From: Sipunculus nudus
Lineage: Eukaryota > Annelida > Sipuncula > Golfingiida > Sipunculidae
Length of the DNA stretch: 64,000 bases
Reading direction: 5' to 3'
Assembly (NCBI GenBank): GCA_026874595.1
Contig: CM049317.1
Coordinates: 11,972,382 to 12,036,381 of the forward strand
Below the pieces are notes generated by a model, which was not told the DNA's origin, made no database searches, and saw only the letters and a list, made by a program, of their open reading frames with translations. How positions within the stretch are numbered: the first letter of the stretch is position 1; every line of letters starts with the position of its first letter. The position numbers and the translations under genes are program-made. This document shows positions 1-13,283 of the stretch, in pieces.

Positions 1-720
1 CTGTAATACAGAGATGACCAGAAGGTGAGGTTCATGATTCCTATATCATTTATGAAATCCCATAAGTAAAACTTCATGCCGTCTACAGTAGTAGGACGAG
101 TTACACATACATGTACCACATATATAAGATTTTATACTTATCCGCAAATCAAACCGATTTGAGATGTTTTGTTTACGACCACTTCAGCCTGACATATGAA
201 CAAAAGACTTGTATTATAATTTTGTATTCTTTATTCATAGATTAATCGCATGTCCATAGTCTTTACTATTTTTTTTATTTAGTTAAAAATAAAAACTATA
301 TGTACTGCATAAAATGACTGGTCCGCTACCCACATATCATATCAATGGATGTATAGGCATTAAACATTTTTTGACGATTATAAATCAAATTTTAGATCAA
401 TTATGAATATTGGAAACCTGCCCCATTTTAAACACTAAACATTGGGCTATTTGGTAGCTGTCCTCTTGTTTTCAAATTGGTTAAGGCAATATATTTTTTT
501 TCTCATTTACATTATGACAGGTTCACTGTTATAACATCATACGCTGCCAACAGTATTTAATCACCTATCTAAAAATAAAATGTTCTGTATATGATATGCA
601 GACCACGACTTGATTTAATTCGCTTCCTTTAAATATTTCAGAAACCAAGACACAGAAAAATGATATAATCGTTTGTATATATTGTATATATAAATAAATA
701 AAAAATATATACGTAATATA

Positions 721-838
721 CGTACGAGATAATATGTCGTACGTACGAGATAATATGTCGTACGTACGAAATAATATGTCGTACGTACGAGATAATATGT
801 CGTACTTACGAGATAATATGTCGTACTTACGAGATAAA
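721..838. repeat. 21-bp tandem satellite, about six copies
   Basis: Six near-identical 21-bp units built on cgtacgtacgagataatatgt. The cgtacgtacg part is self-complementary. The last two units carry cttacg instead of cgtacg. Because 21 is a multiple of three, the minus strand reads as a heptad-like YDILSRT repeat, but nothing else suggests that it is coding. Confidence 0.85.
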
Positions 839-1039
839 TAATTTATTTTTCTTTTACCAGGTGGCAGCAATTCGCTTCCGTAGCAAACAATGCAGAATTT
901 TAACAAACTATATATCCTATGACAAAAAAAAGAAAGATTTTGTCACCACCTAAAGTTTCTATTCTTTACCAAAGTTAATACCTACAAATTGTGCATTACT
1001 AGATATTGTTCATAAATATATTAACTGGTATACCTTTAC

Positions 1040-2350
1040 CCCCGAGTGCTTCGTGTAACCAATCTTCTCTCCTCAGACCGACCCAAACACGGATGCATGT
1101 TCTCTCCAGTGGTCTGTACAACGCTTTCAGGGCTCTGGTCATATCCTTTGATTTTACTATAGCCAATGTCATTTCTAACTGTTGGCAGCGGAACTTTGCC
1201 CCATACCAGTTATTTATCCCACATTCGTAATAGAAGGTGCGACCGTGGATGGTGTGACACCTGTGTCCTTGTTTCAATTTGCAGCTTTGTTCATCTGCAA
1301 TTCAAGCAATTACATGGTCAGTAAATAGTTTACATTCACAAATGAACAGAATAACAATACAGAATAAGATTCAATGCTGTAATCATGGAAGCACAAATAC
1401 TTTGATCCAAACAAGTGACCGAAAAGCAGAATAATTGATTTTGAACTTTCATGAGAACTGGATGTTGTTTCGATGAGACCATTTTGCCAAAGCGTACTTA
1501 TTTAACTTTAACAATGACTTGTCTTAATTATAAATGAAAGGTTTGAAATGTTCGCGAAGGGGTATTTTGTTACTAAGGTTAGACACAGAGTAATCATCTT
1601 AAGTGCCAACAAGATTAATTTTACCTTTACTTTCGCACAGGATACCCATCTTTACCCTGTTGCACCTATCTGCCTCAAGCATACCATCCCGAAGATGAAT
1701 AACTCCACAATTCATTGTTTCACCCCAGTTCTGCTTTTCAAACCAGGAGCCTAAAGAGATATCGGTATGTAGTAATAGTGATCAACAACCCATATTTAAT
1801 TCATGGTCCATTCAACAGCCGATCCATGAAAGCAACATGGACATTTATCAGTATGCATCCTTATAGTGCATAGGGTTAAGGATAATAGAATCAACCGCTC
1901 GAATCTCCATAAAGATGCAGTGTAAGGCGTACTTTTCATCAGTTTTTCAATAATCAAATGCCTCGCACATTGCATTGTGCACATTGTTCTTATCTCTTTT
2001 ACATATTGTTTCAATATACAATATAAACGATTCATTTCACTTTCAGACTTTCAGAATTGAAGACTAACTTTTAGAACTGATTTTTGCATTTGCCTTGCTA
2101 TACCCAAGGCTACAATTAGGCCAAAAAGGCTAGAAGACCATTTTAAACCCACCAACACGTTGATTATCTAGCCAAATCCATGTAGGATACCGTATGCGTC
2201 GTATAGGAAGCCATGTAGCCAAGCCTTGAACACCTTCGTGATTGTCTGTTCCAGTAAGTGGAAAGGTGAAACCATCTCCTTTTCTCATGCACTGATCCAT
2301 AGCAATCCTCCATGGCTGTTTGTCATAAATGTGAAGATAACCACCTTCCC
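1040..2350 (-). CDS. C-type-lectin-like gene, partial (three exons)
   Basis: Three minus-strand exons, in transcript order 2350-2153, 1750-1631 and 1294-1040. All have AG acceptors and GT donors and are phase 1-1. The first encodes the N-terminal half of a C-type-lectin-like domain (YDKQPWRIAMDQCMRKGDG, then WIWLDNQ). The second encodes the matching C-terminal half (NWGETMNCGVIHL, then GILCES). The third is the N-half of a second domain (NWYGAKFRCQQ, then CIRVWVGLRREDW). The W..A...C, DC/NC and LCE cysteine framework of the fold is visible, but no EPN/QPD or WND calcium-site motif is, so canonical sugar binding is doubtful. The second domain's C-half and any transmembrane exon were not found and probably lie left of the window. 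No signal-peptide exon was found upstream. The 1750-1631 exon has an alternative donor 6 bases further on (exon end 1625), also phase 1. The exon layout matches the receptor at 37.3-44.8 kb, so the two are probably paralogues. Confidence 0.75.
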
Positions 2351-2991
2351 CTTGAACAGATATATAGAAAGCGGAGATGAGAATATATTTAAAATATAAA
2401 AATATTGGTATACATCTAGATATGGTGTTTGTATTTCAAGTTTTATTTTCAGCCATATTAAATATGTTCATATCCAGTATGGAAAAATTAATTACCATAA
2501 TATAAATATTTCACACAGAATAATAAGCTGAGGTATTTATAAATGTGAATAATTATATTTGTTTGTGTAGGAAATATAAACCTACTAAAAACTGACATAT
2601 ATTGTTATACAAATCGATGTGGCTTGTGAAGAGATACTGGGTCTTGATTATCAATATTATAATATAAATAAATACATTTATCATGGTAATATCAATTTAT
2701 ATTTACTATGATTTTCTTTTGTTCTGTCATTCGAAATACTATAGTCCCAGTAACCATTTAAGTAATAATTACGATATTCATACTTAAGAATAATTACCAA
2801 AGGTATTGTAGAGAAATATTTGATTATAGATAGGGTGTTTTGATAAATATAGCCGGACCGGACACATTATGTGATAGTGACAGGAACAAGTAGATATCAA
2901 TGATTGCCACACTATAACAATTGACACGTGTGCAGTTTGAAGACGATTTATTTATCTACTAAGTTGAAGCGAATCCAATACTTTTTTCTAG
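2351..2991. other. AT-rich non-coding stretch
   Basis: This lies between the minus-strand lectin exons and the plus-strand A/B exon cluster. I looked on the minus strand for a signal-peptide exon ending in a phase-1 donor and found none. Confidence 0.5.
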
Positions 2992-4522
2992 ACCAAAATG
3001 AGCGCTGTTGACCAGGAATGCATAAAAAATACCCCCAAGGTAAATACGGTCAATTTATTTTTCTTGACATGAATGTCACACCAATAAAAACCTATCTAAT
3101 CCTCTGTAATTTATTACCTATAAATTCATATTTATTTGCCGAATCTAAAGAGATTTAACATCATATCCCCTATAAAACTCCAAACTGGCCCTTTTGAAAG
3201 AAAATTACAGTCAATGTAGCATTCAGAATTATAAAAGTGCGTACTGCAAGTCCCTTTCCTCCTCTTATATTTATTTTAACTGGTGCTCGGAATATATCAG
3301 TTCACAGTTTCAAAGTTTTCAGAGATAATTATGTTCGTTACAAAGGGTACATGATTCAAAGTTTCTGGCGTTTGGAATATTTTCAGGATAGTTCGAAAAG
3401 AAGTTCCCGTAAACCATCGCCTGAAGGAACAGAACTGAGAGATTGGCGGAATAATGACACTTTTAAAAAGGTATGCACACAATTAGGGATGGCATTTTCA
3501 AGCGTTTAATGAATGGTGTTTCATACTTTTTTAATGCATTTATTTAAACGTATCGTTATATATATTGTATAATAATTAAGGGTTATCTGTTTTTGTTTAT
3601 GTATACTCGATATTGACTTAATACCTGGTGGGTGCACACAAAACTCCTTTCAAATGATATATTCATATGCAAGGAAAATTTATTTTAAACGCTCCTTGCA
3701 CAACGGATTCATTCATAATCACTAGTATCTGTTCACTGATTAAAGTACTCTTCCGTTGTCCTGAGTTTTACATCTAAACGGAAATGTTAGAATATCAGCT
3801 ACCTTTATCATACTTCATCCAAAGAAATAACTTGTTAGCATTAGGTTCATACATCATGGCATTTATTTACACTTTTTTAAATTAAAGGATCCCCACACAC
3901 AGGAGAGTGACCATGGAACAATAGACGACGTTCCACAGGTATTTTTTAATTTATTTGTTCTTTTTAATTCTAAGGATGTTTTAACATTGGATTACTTTAA
4001 AAAATGCCAATGCGTTGAAAAGCTCAATTTATTCAAATTTATTATTATTACGACTCGCAATATGTTGAGTCTAATATCAATAAAGTTAGTGTTTCTACAG
4101 AATTTGCCACAGTAAATGCAACAGGCCTGTTTCACGTACCATCACGAGCAACTGTTTTCTTTTAATTTGATGAGTCAGGCTTACTGTGTAGGGTGATGAA
4201 CTTGAATTATGTTCAATACCTAAATGCCTTATTCCTGATTACGAAGATATAGAGCGATGTGTATCGTGAGGCTATTATTGTAAGAATTTTTACTATATAG
4301 ATAACCGAGTGAATATATTATAGGGTTTAATTTCATTGAGTATTAAGAGTATTTACAAGATAGATTCGTTTTATAAAATGTAAGGCGTCGTCAAATCTAG
4401 GAATCCTTAACTGGTGACAAAACATAGGAAATGAGATAACAAAACATCATTCTTCACAGAGATTAATCTCCAAGCGAGCTTTAAGGAAGCCGTCTGAGAC
4501 AGGAAAGAAAGAGAGAGATTAA
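2992..4522 (+). CDS. A/B-module gene, 3' part (four phase-0 exons)
   Basis: Four small plus-strand exons, all in phase 0. 2992-3039 is B-like (MSAVDQECIKNTPK; it contains an ATG at 2998 that could be a start). 3387-3470 is A-like (KRSSRKPSPEG, then RDWRNND). 3888-3938 is B-like (DPHTQESDHGTIDDVPQ). 4460-4522 is A-like (LISKRALRKPSETGKKERD) and ends in an in-frame TAA. The alternation A-B-A-B and the SKR..RKPS core are the same as in the large array at 17.9-25.4 kb. An AATAAA at 4652-4657, 130 bases after the stop, fits a real 3' end. The coding sense of the last exon would continue beyond the TAA as RSSRE, so the stop may be a decayed Trp codon rather than a designed terminus. No transmembrane or lectin exon was found upstream on this strand. 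Function unknown. Confidence 0.5.
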
Positions 4523-7500
4523 CGATCATCCAGAGAAGCAAAAATCGAGGAGTCAGAGATAGATACAAACACTGAATACCTTTCGAATAAAGTAAAAAAA
4601 ATAGAGTACAGGGAATCAGAATATGCTTCCAGGCTACTTGATGAAATATTTAATAAAGCTCATTTAACAATAGCTTTTTTTAGATTGTCATTTATTTACC
4701 TTGGGGTAGTATATATTTTAAAAAATCAAAGGAAAAATTAATCTACCACCTCTGAAAATATAATTTGTTTCAGAATGTAATGAATTATTAATGCGCTCTT
4801 TTAAATAGTAAAAGAACGGACGCTGTTGGAATTTTTTCTAAATTCATGTTCATGTCTTTTTACTTTATATATGATATTATATTGTACATATAAACGAGTA
4901 TATGTATAACCGATGTAATATTATGTAATACATGTCTGGACATTCCTTATTTTCTTCCTGTAAGACCCTTTTATTTTTGTGTTTCCATCATGGTAATTTT
5001 TTTTTTTATTTTTCATGTTCTGTATTCCTTTTTTTGAACCTTAGTATTATTTCACGACCGTTGTTGGGTGGTAAAACCTTCTTACATCTTAAACAGTTGA
5101 CCAAAACGTTTTTAAATCGTCCTAGCGAATCAACTTCAGTATTGATATCAAGTATCAATACTATTTCTTAATGGCTGATATCTGAAACAATGCTGACTAA
5201 TCGTTCCGGACAGGAATTGTATGTATCACAAAACGAACAAGTACGTATATACAATGCAGTAGATCTTAGGAATATGGATTTCTAAAAATTCATTTATCAA
5301 TTTTCAGATCATTAATGAGTAACCACTGAGTTCCCTGTGCCCAAAAAATAGCTCAATATATCTCAGATACGTTTGTTTTGTCAACAGATTTGTACAGAAG
5401 CACTATAGGCGTGGTCCAGAATTGGAAAGAATGCATGGCTTTAAGATAAATCAACATAAATTACAAGTGAGAAGACAAGAAATAATCGGATATAACCTAA
5501 AACCAAAATGACGTTGACTTAGTAACAGAATAGATTATGTGGTTATAAACAAAGCCGATGTCGTTTGATTACATGAAAATAGTAACAGGAGAAAAACGAT
5601 AATAATTAAGGACCTGTTGAAAAGACTTCACTTATACTGACAACGCAATTATTGATTATTTCGTCTCCAAGTGTTTGGGGCATAAAAGTACCCTAACACT
5701 AAATCTGTTTGAAAATGCTTAATACATTCTTGTATATATAAGAAGGCAAACGATATCATTACGACCTGAATAATGTAACTTACATGTTTCTACTTTGTTC
5801 ATATTAACATATTCATTTTCTTGAGACTAATAAAAAATTGTCAAATGGAACAGGTAACTTCTTGCAAAACTTCATGAATAACCAATGCCTTATATGTTCA
5901 CAAGTGTATATCAATCAGGTAGGTCCATAGGAATCCTAAAGTAAATTTTAGGTGTCAGTATATCAAGGCATGGGCTCTTATTAAGGTTTTATTATGAGGT
6001 TTATTGATTGGCCGGATATTAATGTCGCCAAAGTCACATCTTCCTAAGTGATAATATGTCAAAAATGTGAATCATCAGTGTGTCCATCCTTTAACACTAA
6101 CGTAAAATACACTCATGGTCTAGACGGATAAATACAGCATACATCCACTGGCGACAAAATTGTCATTTGTACTTTAGCTCATTGTAGTCAAGAGGAAAAA
6201 TGCTGAATTTTGGAACATTGAAACATTTGTGGATAGTTTTTCTCTGTAGAGAGTAGCTAACTCTCTTGCTGGTTGTAAATAAAAATTCAATGGGGTATCC
6301 TTGAAGAATTTGAAAAAAAAAATTGATGGTCCGAGTGGGTAAACTAAAAATCCAAGATTGTATGGGAGTTATCGGCCATATAATGAAGTTTTAGGGGTAA
6401 CTTTTATTATTTGACAGATTACTAATATGTTGATATTATCACAATACATTTCCACCAGGGATGCAATAATGCAAATAATATATAAGTCCCGGAAGTTTCC
6501 GAAATTTCATGACGGAGATACAGGTCAAATTAAAAATGTATATCCATTTACTAACAGCTATTCTCGTATGTTCTGTGAAGTATTGAATCAAAAGACTACT
6601 TCGATGATCATACTTTTTGCTTAGTTGTGGACTGCTCTACAAAAAAAGAAAATGTTTCCCATTTTTTAACTTGTTTTATTCTGATATTCATAATGAGGAC
6701 TTGATCTGCACGTTTACGTTCTTATAGTCAGAACATATAAAGAATATGAACTAATCGTCAAAAAAGGTTCTGCTGTCAGAAAAAAAACACGGTCTAACTA
6801 AGCTACCCTTTTGATAGTCCAGGCTCTCATAATTGATTTGGCATTTTGGCTGCTGTCTTTATTCAAAAGAGGGGTGACCCTTAAGGCATGAGCAATATAT
6901 CTCTGCTTTATTCAGACCAGTATTAGCCAAAGGTGTGTGTTGCACCATACGTGCAGCAAATTAGTGGGGCGGGGGCAAAGTTGTCACCTTTCTTGGATAT
7001 TTATTGTTAACAACTTTACACCAGGGAAAACATATAGAATATGAGCCATCCCTCATTGCCTTATAATCTTGCTCACCTTTTTCCAGAATAAAAGGTTGTT
7101 TACCAAGCATATAAACTTTGCATGCGATGCTACTCGTACATCCTACCAGTACTGGATTTGCTTGCATAAAATACTACACTTTTATTCATACAATCTCTTC
7201 TAATCTTAATTTATATGATATAATTTAAACTGTCCTATTATGTGGCATCCTGGCATGTAGGTAAACGGGTTCCTTTCGTCAGAAACATCACCGTTTCCGG
7301 AACGACTTTGGATCTTGAGTGCATTTTGCATGGAGTCAAGGAGTCCATCCTGAGTTGCAGCATAGAGAAAACGGGTGCGTACCATAACGATCCCCGTTAA
7401 TGAACCACTCACATGGCACTGACAGAAGTCAGTTTCTTGACCAGTATCGCGGATCAGGTGACTTGAATCTTTGTATCGCTGCCCCATTTTAGGCGTTGGC

Positions 7501-9985
7501 ATGGCACCCTTTCCATGTAAACTTATGAAATGCTAGTTTTGCCTGTTCACGTTGCTTTCCCAGCTGTTTTTATACTTCAGCAAACTAATAAATTTCAGCA
7601 TCACTTTTCAGCATCACCAATAGTAAAAACGCTAGAATTACTATTTTGGTAGAAATAGAAAATATAGTTAATGGGCAGACAGCAAAAAGTAGTAAATCTA
7701 GGGTGTTTAAGATATCAAATAACTCCATTACCACTTAAGTGGAATATAAATTACCTTTTTTATCATTGAATCCAAAACCAGATCGTCAGTAATTCAAGTC
7801 TGGAAAAATCTTGCCTTGCCCGTTTACTTCAGGACTAATCGAAAATTGCTCCAAAAACACCTTATTTGTTTAGTCATCGTTATCAAATCTGATTTATTTT
7901 AATATGTTTTACCTATTATATTAATAATTTGATTTTTTATTTTTGTCCGTCTGACGGCATATTTTATATGATACTAGTGGTTTGAATTTTAACGTGATAT
8001 TGCGATTTTTTTGGTGCATTTGTACATCTGTATTGGTCAGTCGGTTATCATAGTGTGGACACAGAAACCACTAAATAATCGCAATCACCAACTCGTCAGG
8101 GTAAAATTACAAGCCCAGAGAGCCATAATCTGTACAGTATAGACCCCCGTCACCCCCTCAGACACCATTTTTACTTGGATTTTCTGTTAGGCAGTATGAT
8201 TATCTCTCAAAATCCGCATACTTGCCATTGAACCTATGGCGGGTGTTAGCCCCAGACCGTTGCCATGGCAATGCATATGCATAAACCAGAATTTAAAAAA
8301 ATATATATTACATAACTGCACAAAAATGATCCAATTAAGTAGAAATGTGTATTTAAAGCTTTCAAGTTGATTAAAATTAAGAGGCGGCTCATGTAAGGTA
8401 ATGTTCAAGAATAACAAGCGTCGTGGCAACAGTGTAATAGGGAAACATTAGTATTTAAGAACCTACAGTTGCATTGTTACTCACACCATCAAATAACAAT
8501 ATATGTGTTTATATAAATATGGTTTGAGCTCTCTGGGTCATGACAAATATGATATACTCCAATCAAGGTCACATTCATACATAATCATGGCCTTTGCTAG
8601 ACAAAGTAATGGAAGAAAATCAACATACACCTACGTACATCATAGGGGTATAACATATAGCTTCTGGTCCAGCATGGACCCCTTTACCCTGAAGGCAGTA
8701 ATTTTCTAGTTAGCCAGGAAGCTCTGCTATCAAAATGTTCTTGTTGAATGCTATTAATGCATTGATAGTTGTGGCCATGGGACCCGTTATCATAGCAACA
8801 TAGTAATGAAATATTTTACAAATTATAAAAAAAATCATATATTTGTTACCAAACAACGCTGATTTCCGGGTATCATTCCAAACCCCACAAACAATTTTTT
8901 TAATACCAAACACGCAGAGGTCACGTGCCCTCTCGTACAAAAAAAATGCAAGAGACGCTGAGGAGATTCACATGGGTAATAATTCGGCACCACCCAGTTA
9001 ATTTCGGACACTGCTCTAAACAGCAATACCTTGCGCTGAGATTGACAGTTATATCATGGAAAACGTTGACAGCTGGCATAGATGTCATAAATAGCAAGTA
9101 AGTATGGTTTTATGGGAAAGCATTATCAAACATTTGATTTGCTCAATTTTCCCACAAATAGTAACTCAGGGATGCGCCATGTTTGCACGTCCTCTTCCAT
9201 GGACCCAGCTCCGTGATCGTGACTGGCAAAGAGCCAGATGGTTCGACAGAAAGCTGTTCACACGGATCAAGCTTTTTAGCAAACTAAATGTTTTAAGTTG
9301 TTTTTGTATAAAATATCAATTAATACGAACAGCCCAGATTAAGTGCCGACATGATATGTGTATTTTTCCGGTTTATTATCAGTCATATCTTTATTTTTGG
9401 TAATTTGGAAATACATTGAAGACTTCTTTTAAGGTAGAAGTCGGATGCATGCTAAATGACGGAACTTATATTTTTACCCTGTGTAAATAAAAAGTGATAT
9501 ACCAATGCAAATTAACACGTTCATATAGACAAATATATATATAAGTATATGCTTTTAATATTTTGGATTTTATTTAGTTAACTTTTCAGTTATAAAAAAT
9601 GCATTGAAGCAACTTTAAATGTCGATCTGTATTGCAAATATGTGACATTTTGACCTCGTGTACTATGAGGATTTATAGGCAAGTGTCCCATATTTCCCCG
9701 GATGTCCGATATTTACCAGGTTTACTCTATGCACACACTAACATATGCATACATCTTAGCAGTACGCTCCTTGCTGCTTAGAAATTGTTTTGTTCAATAG
9801 AACACACAAATTTAAGAAATGTTGCTGATAAATATCTGAATTAATATATGCCTACTTTTTTAACATTACAGGATGAATCTATTTAATGAAAATATCAGTT
9901 TTAAAACAATGAAATGCTAATGGTCATATAGGTTATATTTTTCATTTTAAAAATTTTCATTACTGTTCAATCTCAGTTTCTGCCT
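4523..9985. other. Long non-coding stretch, no gene recognised
   Basis: AT-rich sequence. A 98-codon minus-strand frame at 7206-7502 (with TGIVMVRTRFLYAATQDG) and a 68-codon minus frame at 6961-7167 have more ordinary composition than their surroundings and could be relics of exons. I recognise no domain in either. A plus frame at 9104-9403 has a basic stretch, also unassigned. Nothing else stands out. Confidence 0.4.
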
Positions 9986-9989
9986 TAAA

Positions 9990-11000
9990 AGTGGTTGGTC
10001 CATGCTTGCCGAGAAACTACCCCTATTTGTATGTCTATCATGTGTATGGTGATTTTCTACTATTACGTTGTATTTGAAACGGCCATAATTTTTGCATGAC
10101 CATGTCCTGGATTAAGATTTTACTTGAATAGGCAGTTTCAAATATGAAAACCTTGACGCGTATATTATGTTTTTATTTTGTTTCGCAACACATATGTCTT
10201 TTCTTATTTTAAAATCTAGTTGACTATGTTGGCATTGTTACGTCCCACATGGCCACACCGACCATTGAATCAGTGTCAAAAAAGCAGATTCTATTAGCTC
10301 AGGTTCTTGGCTAACCAGAAAACGCGGTTTTTATTACTATCTAAAGGGGAGGTGGTCCATCATGGCCCAAGACTCTATATAGTTTTCCCCTATTTTGTAA
10401 GTCTACCATGTCTGTGGTCTTCTGCTATTACGTTGTCATGGCAAAGATTTTAGATTTGCATTACTTTAACTTTACATGATCTAGATTTTGATAATTCTTG
10501 ATCAGACAGCATCAAATATGTATTATTTGACAATCATATTATGTTTCTTCTCTGCTTCGCAACGAATTTAAGACTTTTTTCAGTTTTAAATTTCTGATTA
10601 TGTTGCCAAGGTAACAGGTAAGATGGTCAAAACTACACGAAGTCAATGACAAACAAGCAGATTCTAACAGCTCAGGTTCTTAGCTGACGAGAAAATATGG
10701 TTTTAATTACTGCCTACGCCTAGGAGTCTATATGGTCTACCCTTATTTTGTAACTCTGTCATGTCTATGATGACGACGCGTATGTAACCATAGCAACGGC
10801 TTTAGTTAAGAATGAAGGGGATCTTAAATGCACTATATCTTGTTAGCAATGAACCACTTAACCTTATGCTTGTATAAATAGGCACATAGATGGTTCTTTG
10901 GTGTTGTTAGTAAAAATGCAAATACATTTTCTCAAACAGTAATGGTTCCCAGTAATCATGTTGCCATAACAACGACCCTTAACTACACATATCTGGTAAC
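9990..11000. repeat. Degenerate tandem repeat, period about 360 bp
   Basis: Three diverged copies. The anchor ccctatttgtatgtctatca near 10020 recurs as cctattttgtaagtctacca near 10387 and as cttattttgtaactctgtca near 10742. A second anchor, agcagattctattagctcag near 10284, recurs near 10654 with four changes. The copies differ by many substitutions and indels. No coding content was seen. Confidence 0.7.
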
Positions 11001-13223
11001 TTAGATTATAATTTTATGTTTTTTTTATTAAAAATATATGGGTTTTCTTCAATTCCTGATTTTTGCTAATGCTAACTCCCAACAGTCAATGAAATGGCAG
11101 AATGCAGCTTAGGATAGCTAACACCAAAACTAACAGTAATCAGGTTGGAAATAGGTGTCTAAAGAGTCGGGGGGGGGGGCTCAATATTTTTGCCCACGGT
11201 CTTACAAATGAATAGTTACTTGTCTATTCAAAATTTAGGATAGAGTTTAAAGTGTTTAGACGGCGGCATCGTAAGCCCCTTCTTGGGCATTTGACATAAA
11301 GTATAATGATAAAATAAAATGATACATTGATACATTTTCGGGATTCCACCAGAATCTATATACGCTCAGTTCAGCAGTATTTGTATTGATTTTAAATATA
11401 AGATGAAACCTAAACTTCCTCATTCATTTCTAATTCATTCATAAACTTATGGTTTGTGTCAGAGTCGATATATCCCCTGCGAATTCCGCGTATTTTGCAA
11501 TAATTAGTGCTTGTATGCATGGCCCATAGGGTTGCTGATTAGTTTGCTTCTAGGGGTGTGATAACTAATCTTCTGTTTGTGCAGAAGCATCATCCCATTT
11601 AGTTCATCTTAGTCGATGGGACATCTTATTCCGGAGGGATTTACATTCGCGATCATTTAACATTCGCGAATATCGCGAAAATAAAACCATCGCGAATAAT
11701 AAGGCAACCACATAATTCAAGTTTCCTTAAATATTTTTTACCAGAACCGGTACTCATACATATCTTGCACGTTCTATTTTGTGTTTTGTCCTCAATACCG
11801 CATGGAAAACAGGTCAAATTAAATAATGATAGATGGCGACATCAGTATTTATTATAAGCAAGCAACATTAACATAATTCATGCCTAAATAGAAAAAAAAA
11901 GGATAGGTTGTGTTCAATGTCATCTGCAACAGTTAAGGAACTTTAAAATAAAGAAAAATCTCAAATATTATAAGAGTATATTAATTGATCTCTGGTCTTA
12001 TGCGTGGTACGTATACTAGGAGTTCATTTTCCACTATTGAAACTAATATTTCCTCTCTGAGGCTTCGCTGATGTATATCACATTAATTTATATTTGTATC
12101 AAACGGTCATGAATTGTCAGTCTCTGACGTTCAAACCTTCCTGGTCTTCCTTTCATGATCTGTGGACTATGAACAGAATAACGACCGGGCAATTTGCAAT
12201 CATCTTGACAAAACACTTTCTCGAAAACACAAATAGAGATATAAGAAAACCCATATTTGATAATAATGATAATGATAATAGAGAGTCTTAAGAAATGTTT
12301 GAATAATAAGGCTAAGGCAGAATTGAACTCTTCTTTCATGAAAAGAGGGCTGTAATATTGTACAAAATATACTATGCATCAGCTCTACACATTATGCTCC
12401 GCAAAATATGATTGTTTTCTGAAACTTGGGTTCCTTTGCTTTCTGCGATTGTTTAATCAGCTGTGTCTAACTAGGGGCAATTCCTGTATTGATAGAAAAA
12501 GGCGGCGCACCTTTTATTCTGGTAACTTCTGAAATCTCTTACAGGACACACTGGTGAACCTAATAAGTCTGGTTTCGTTTATTCCTTGTGGCGATAGGCC
12601 TGATGAAAAACAAGCTTTCCTTCATAGATATAAAAGTATTGAACAGTAGTTGTTAGTCAAATATTTAATGTCAAGTTACACTGTTCTAGGTTGTCTCAAA
12701 ATGAAAATCACGTAAAGCTTGCCATGTAAAAAATCAAATGATAGGAAATGACGGTAACAATACAATCCAAATGATTATAAACGACAGAAATTGTCAGAAT
12801 TGTTGCCATTTAATGGAATACATCCAAATACGATTTTAATTTACTGATAGGACAAAGTTATCTACAACTCCGAATGCCTAATTATCATCTTTTATAAACC
12901 GACATGCATATAATCAGCCATGTAAGAGCAACCGGCATACATGATACGAAGAGTCATTTAAGGTCCATATCAATGCCCATGGGCGATATGACGTCTACAT
13001 TTCTTTAATACAGTGTTCCTATATGAGCAGGGTGCTCAGTGTTTTCAATGCTACAACGCCAACGAATTGAAATCGACAATCTTCGAAACTTACTTTGGGA
13101 CAATAGAGTGAATGTTCGTTTATTTTGTGTAGCCGTTTAATAAAAACATTATGAACCATAAAGTAATGCTAAAAAGGGCGCTTCATACCATATGGAAAAA
13201 ATGTTGGAGAATTTCTCAGACAG
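11001..13223. other. Non-coding stretch with poly-G and CGCGAA motifs
   Basis: Contains a G-run near 11168-11178 and a cluster of cgcgaa motifs at about 11646-11700 (attcgcgaatatcgcgaaaa and a third copy). Several sub-100-codon frames occur, including overlapping opposite frames near 12090-12340, but none has recognisable domains or convincing splice context. Confidence 0.4.
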
Positions 13224-13283
13224 GATTCTCCGCTGAATGAGCAGGGAGTGACTGGTTTAGGACATCATCGAGATAAACCACAG
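13224..13283 (+). CDS. B-type module exon
   Basis: A 60-bp phase-0 exon after cagacag and before gtatttt, reading DSPLNEQGVTGLGHHRDKPQ. The ending ..KPQ and the gtattttc donor resemble the B exon at 3888-3938 (..DVPQ, gtatttt). This is the first member of the main array in this window. Confidence 0.45.

Noticed and set aside
565-906. 113-codon minus frame with repeated YDILSRT heptads
   Set aside because: It is the translation of a 21-bp satellite whose unit is a multiple of three. There is no splice or start context that fits the neighbouring lectin exons.
6180-6400. Similarity to 41190-41400 (ccaagattg(t/c)atggg(a/g)g-t region)
   Set aside because: Only about 25 bases match well. Could be chance or a minor shared repeat.
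7206-7502. 98-codon minus frame considered as a gene
   Set aside because: Composition looks protein-like, but I could not match it to a domain or place convincing splice sites. Mentioned only in the regional entry.
9104-9403. Plus frame with LRDRDWQRARWFDRK, reminiscent of the A-module ERNWRSQD block
   Set aside because: No RKPSP core, no phase-0 exon borders, and weak similarity over few residues.
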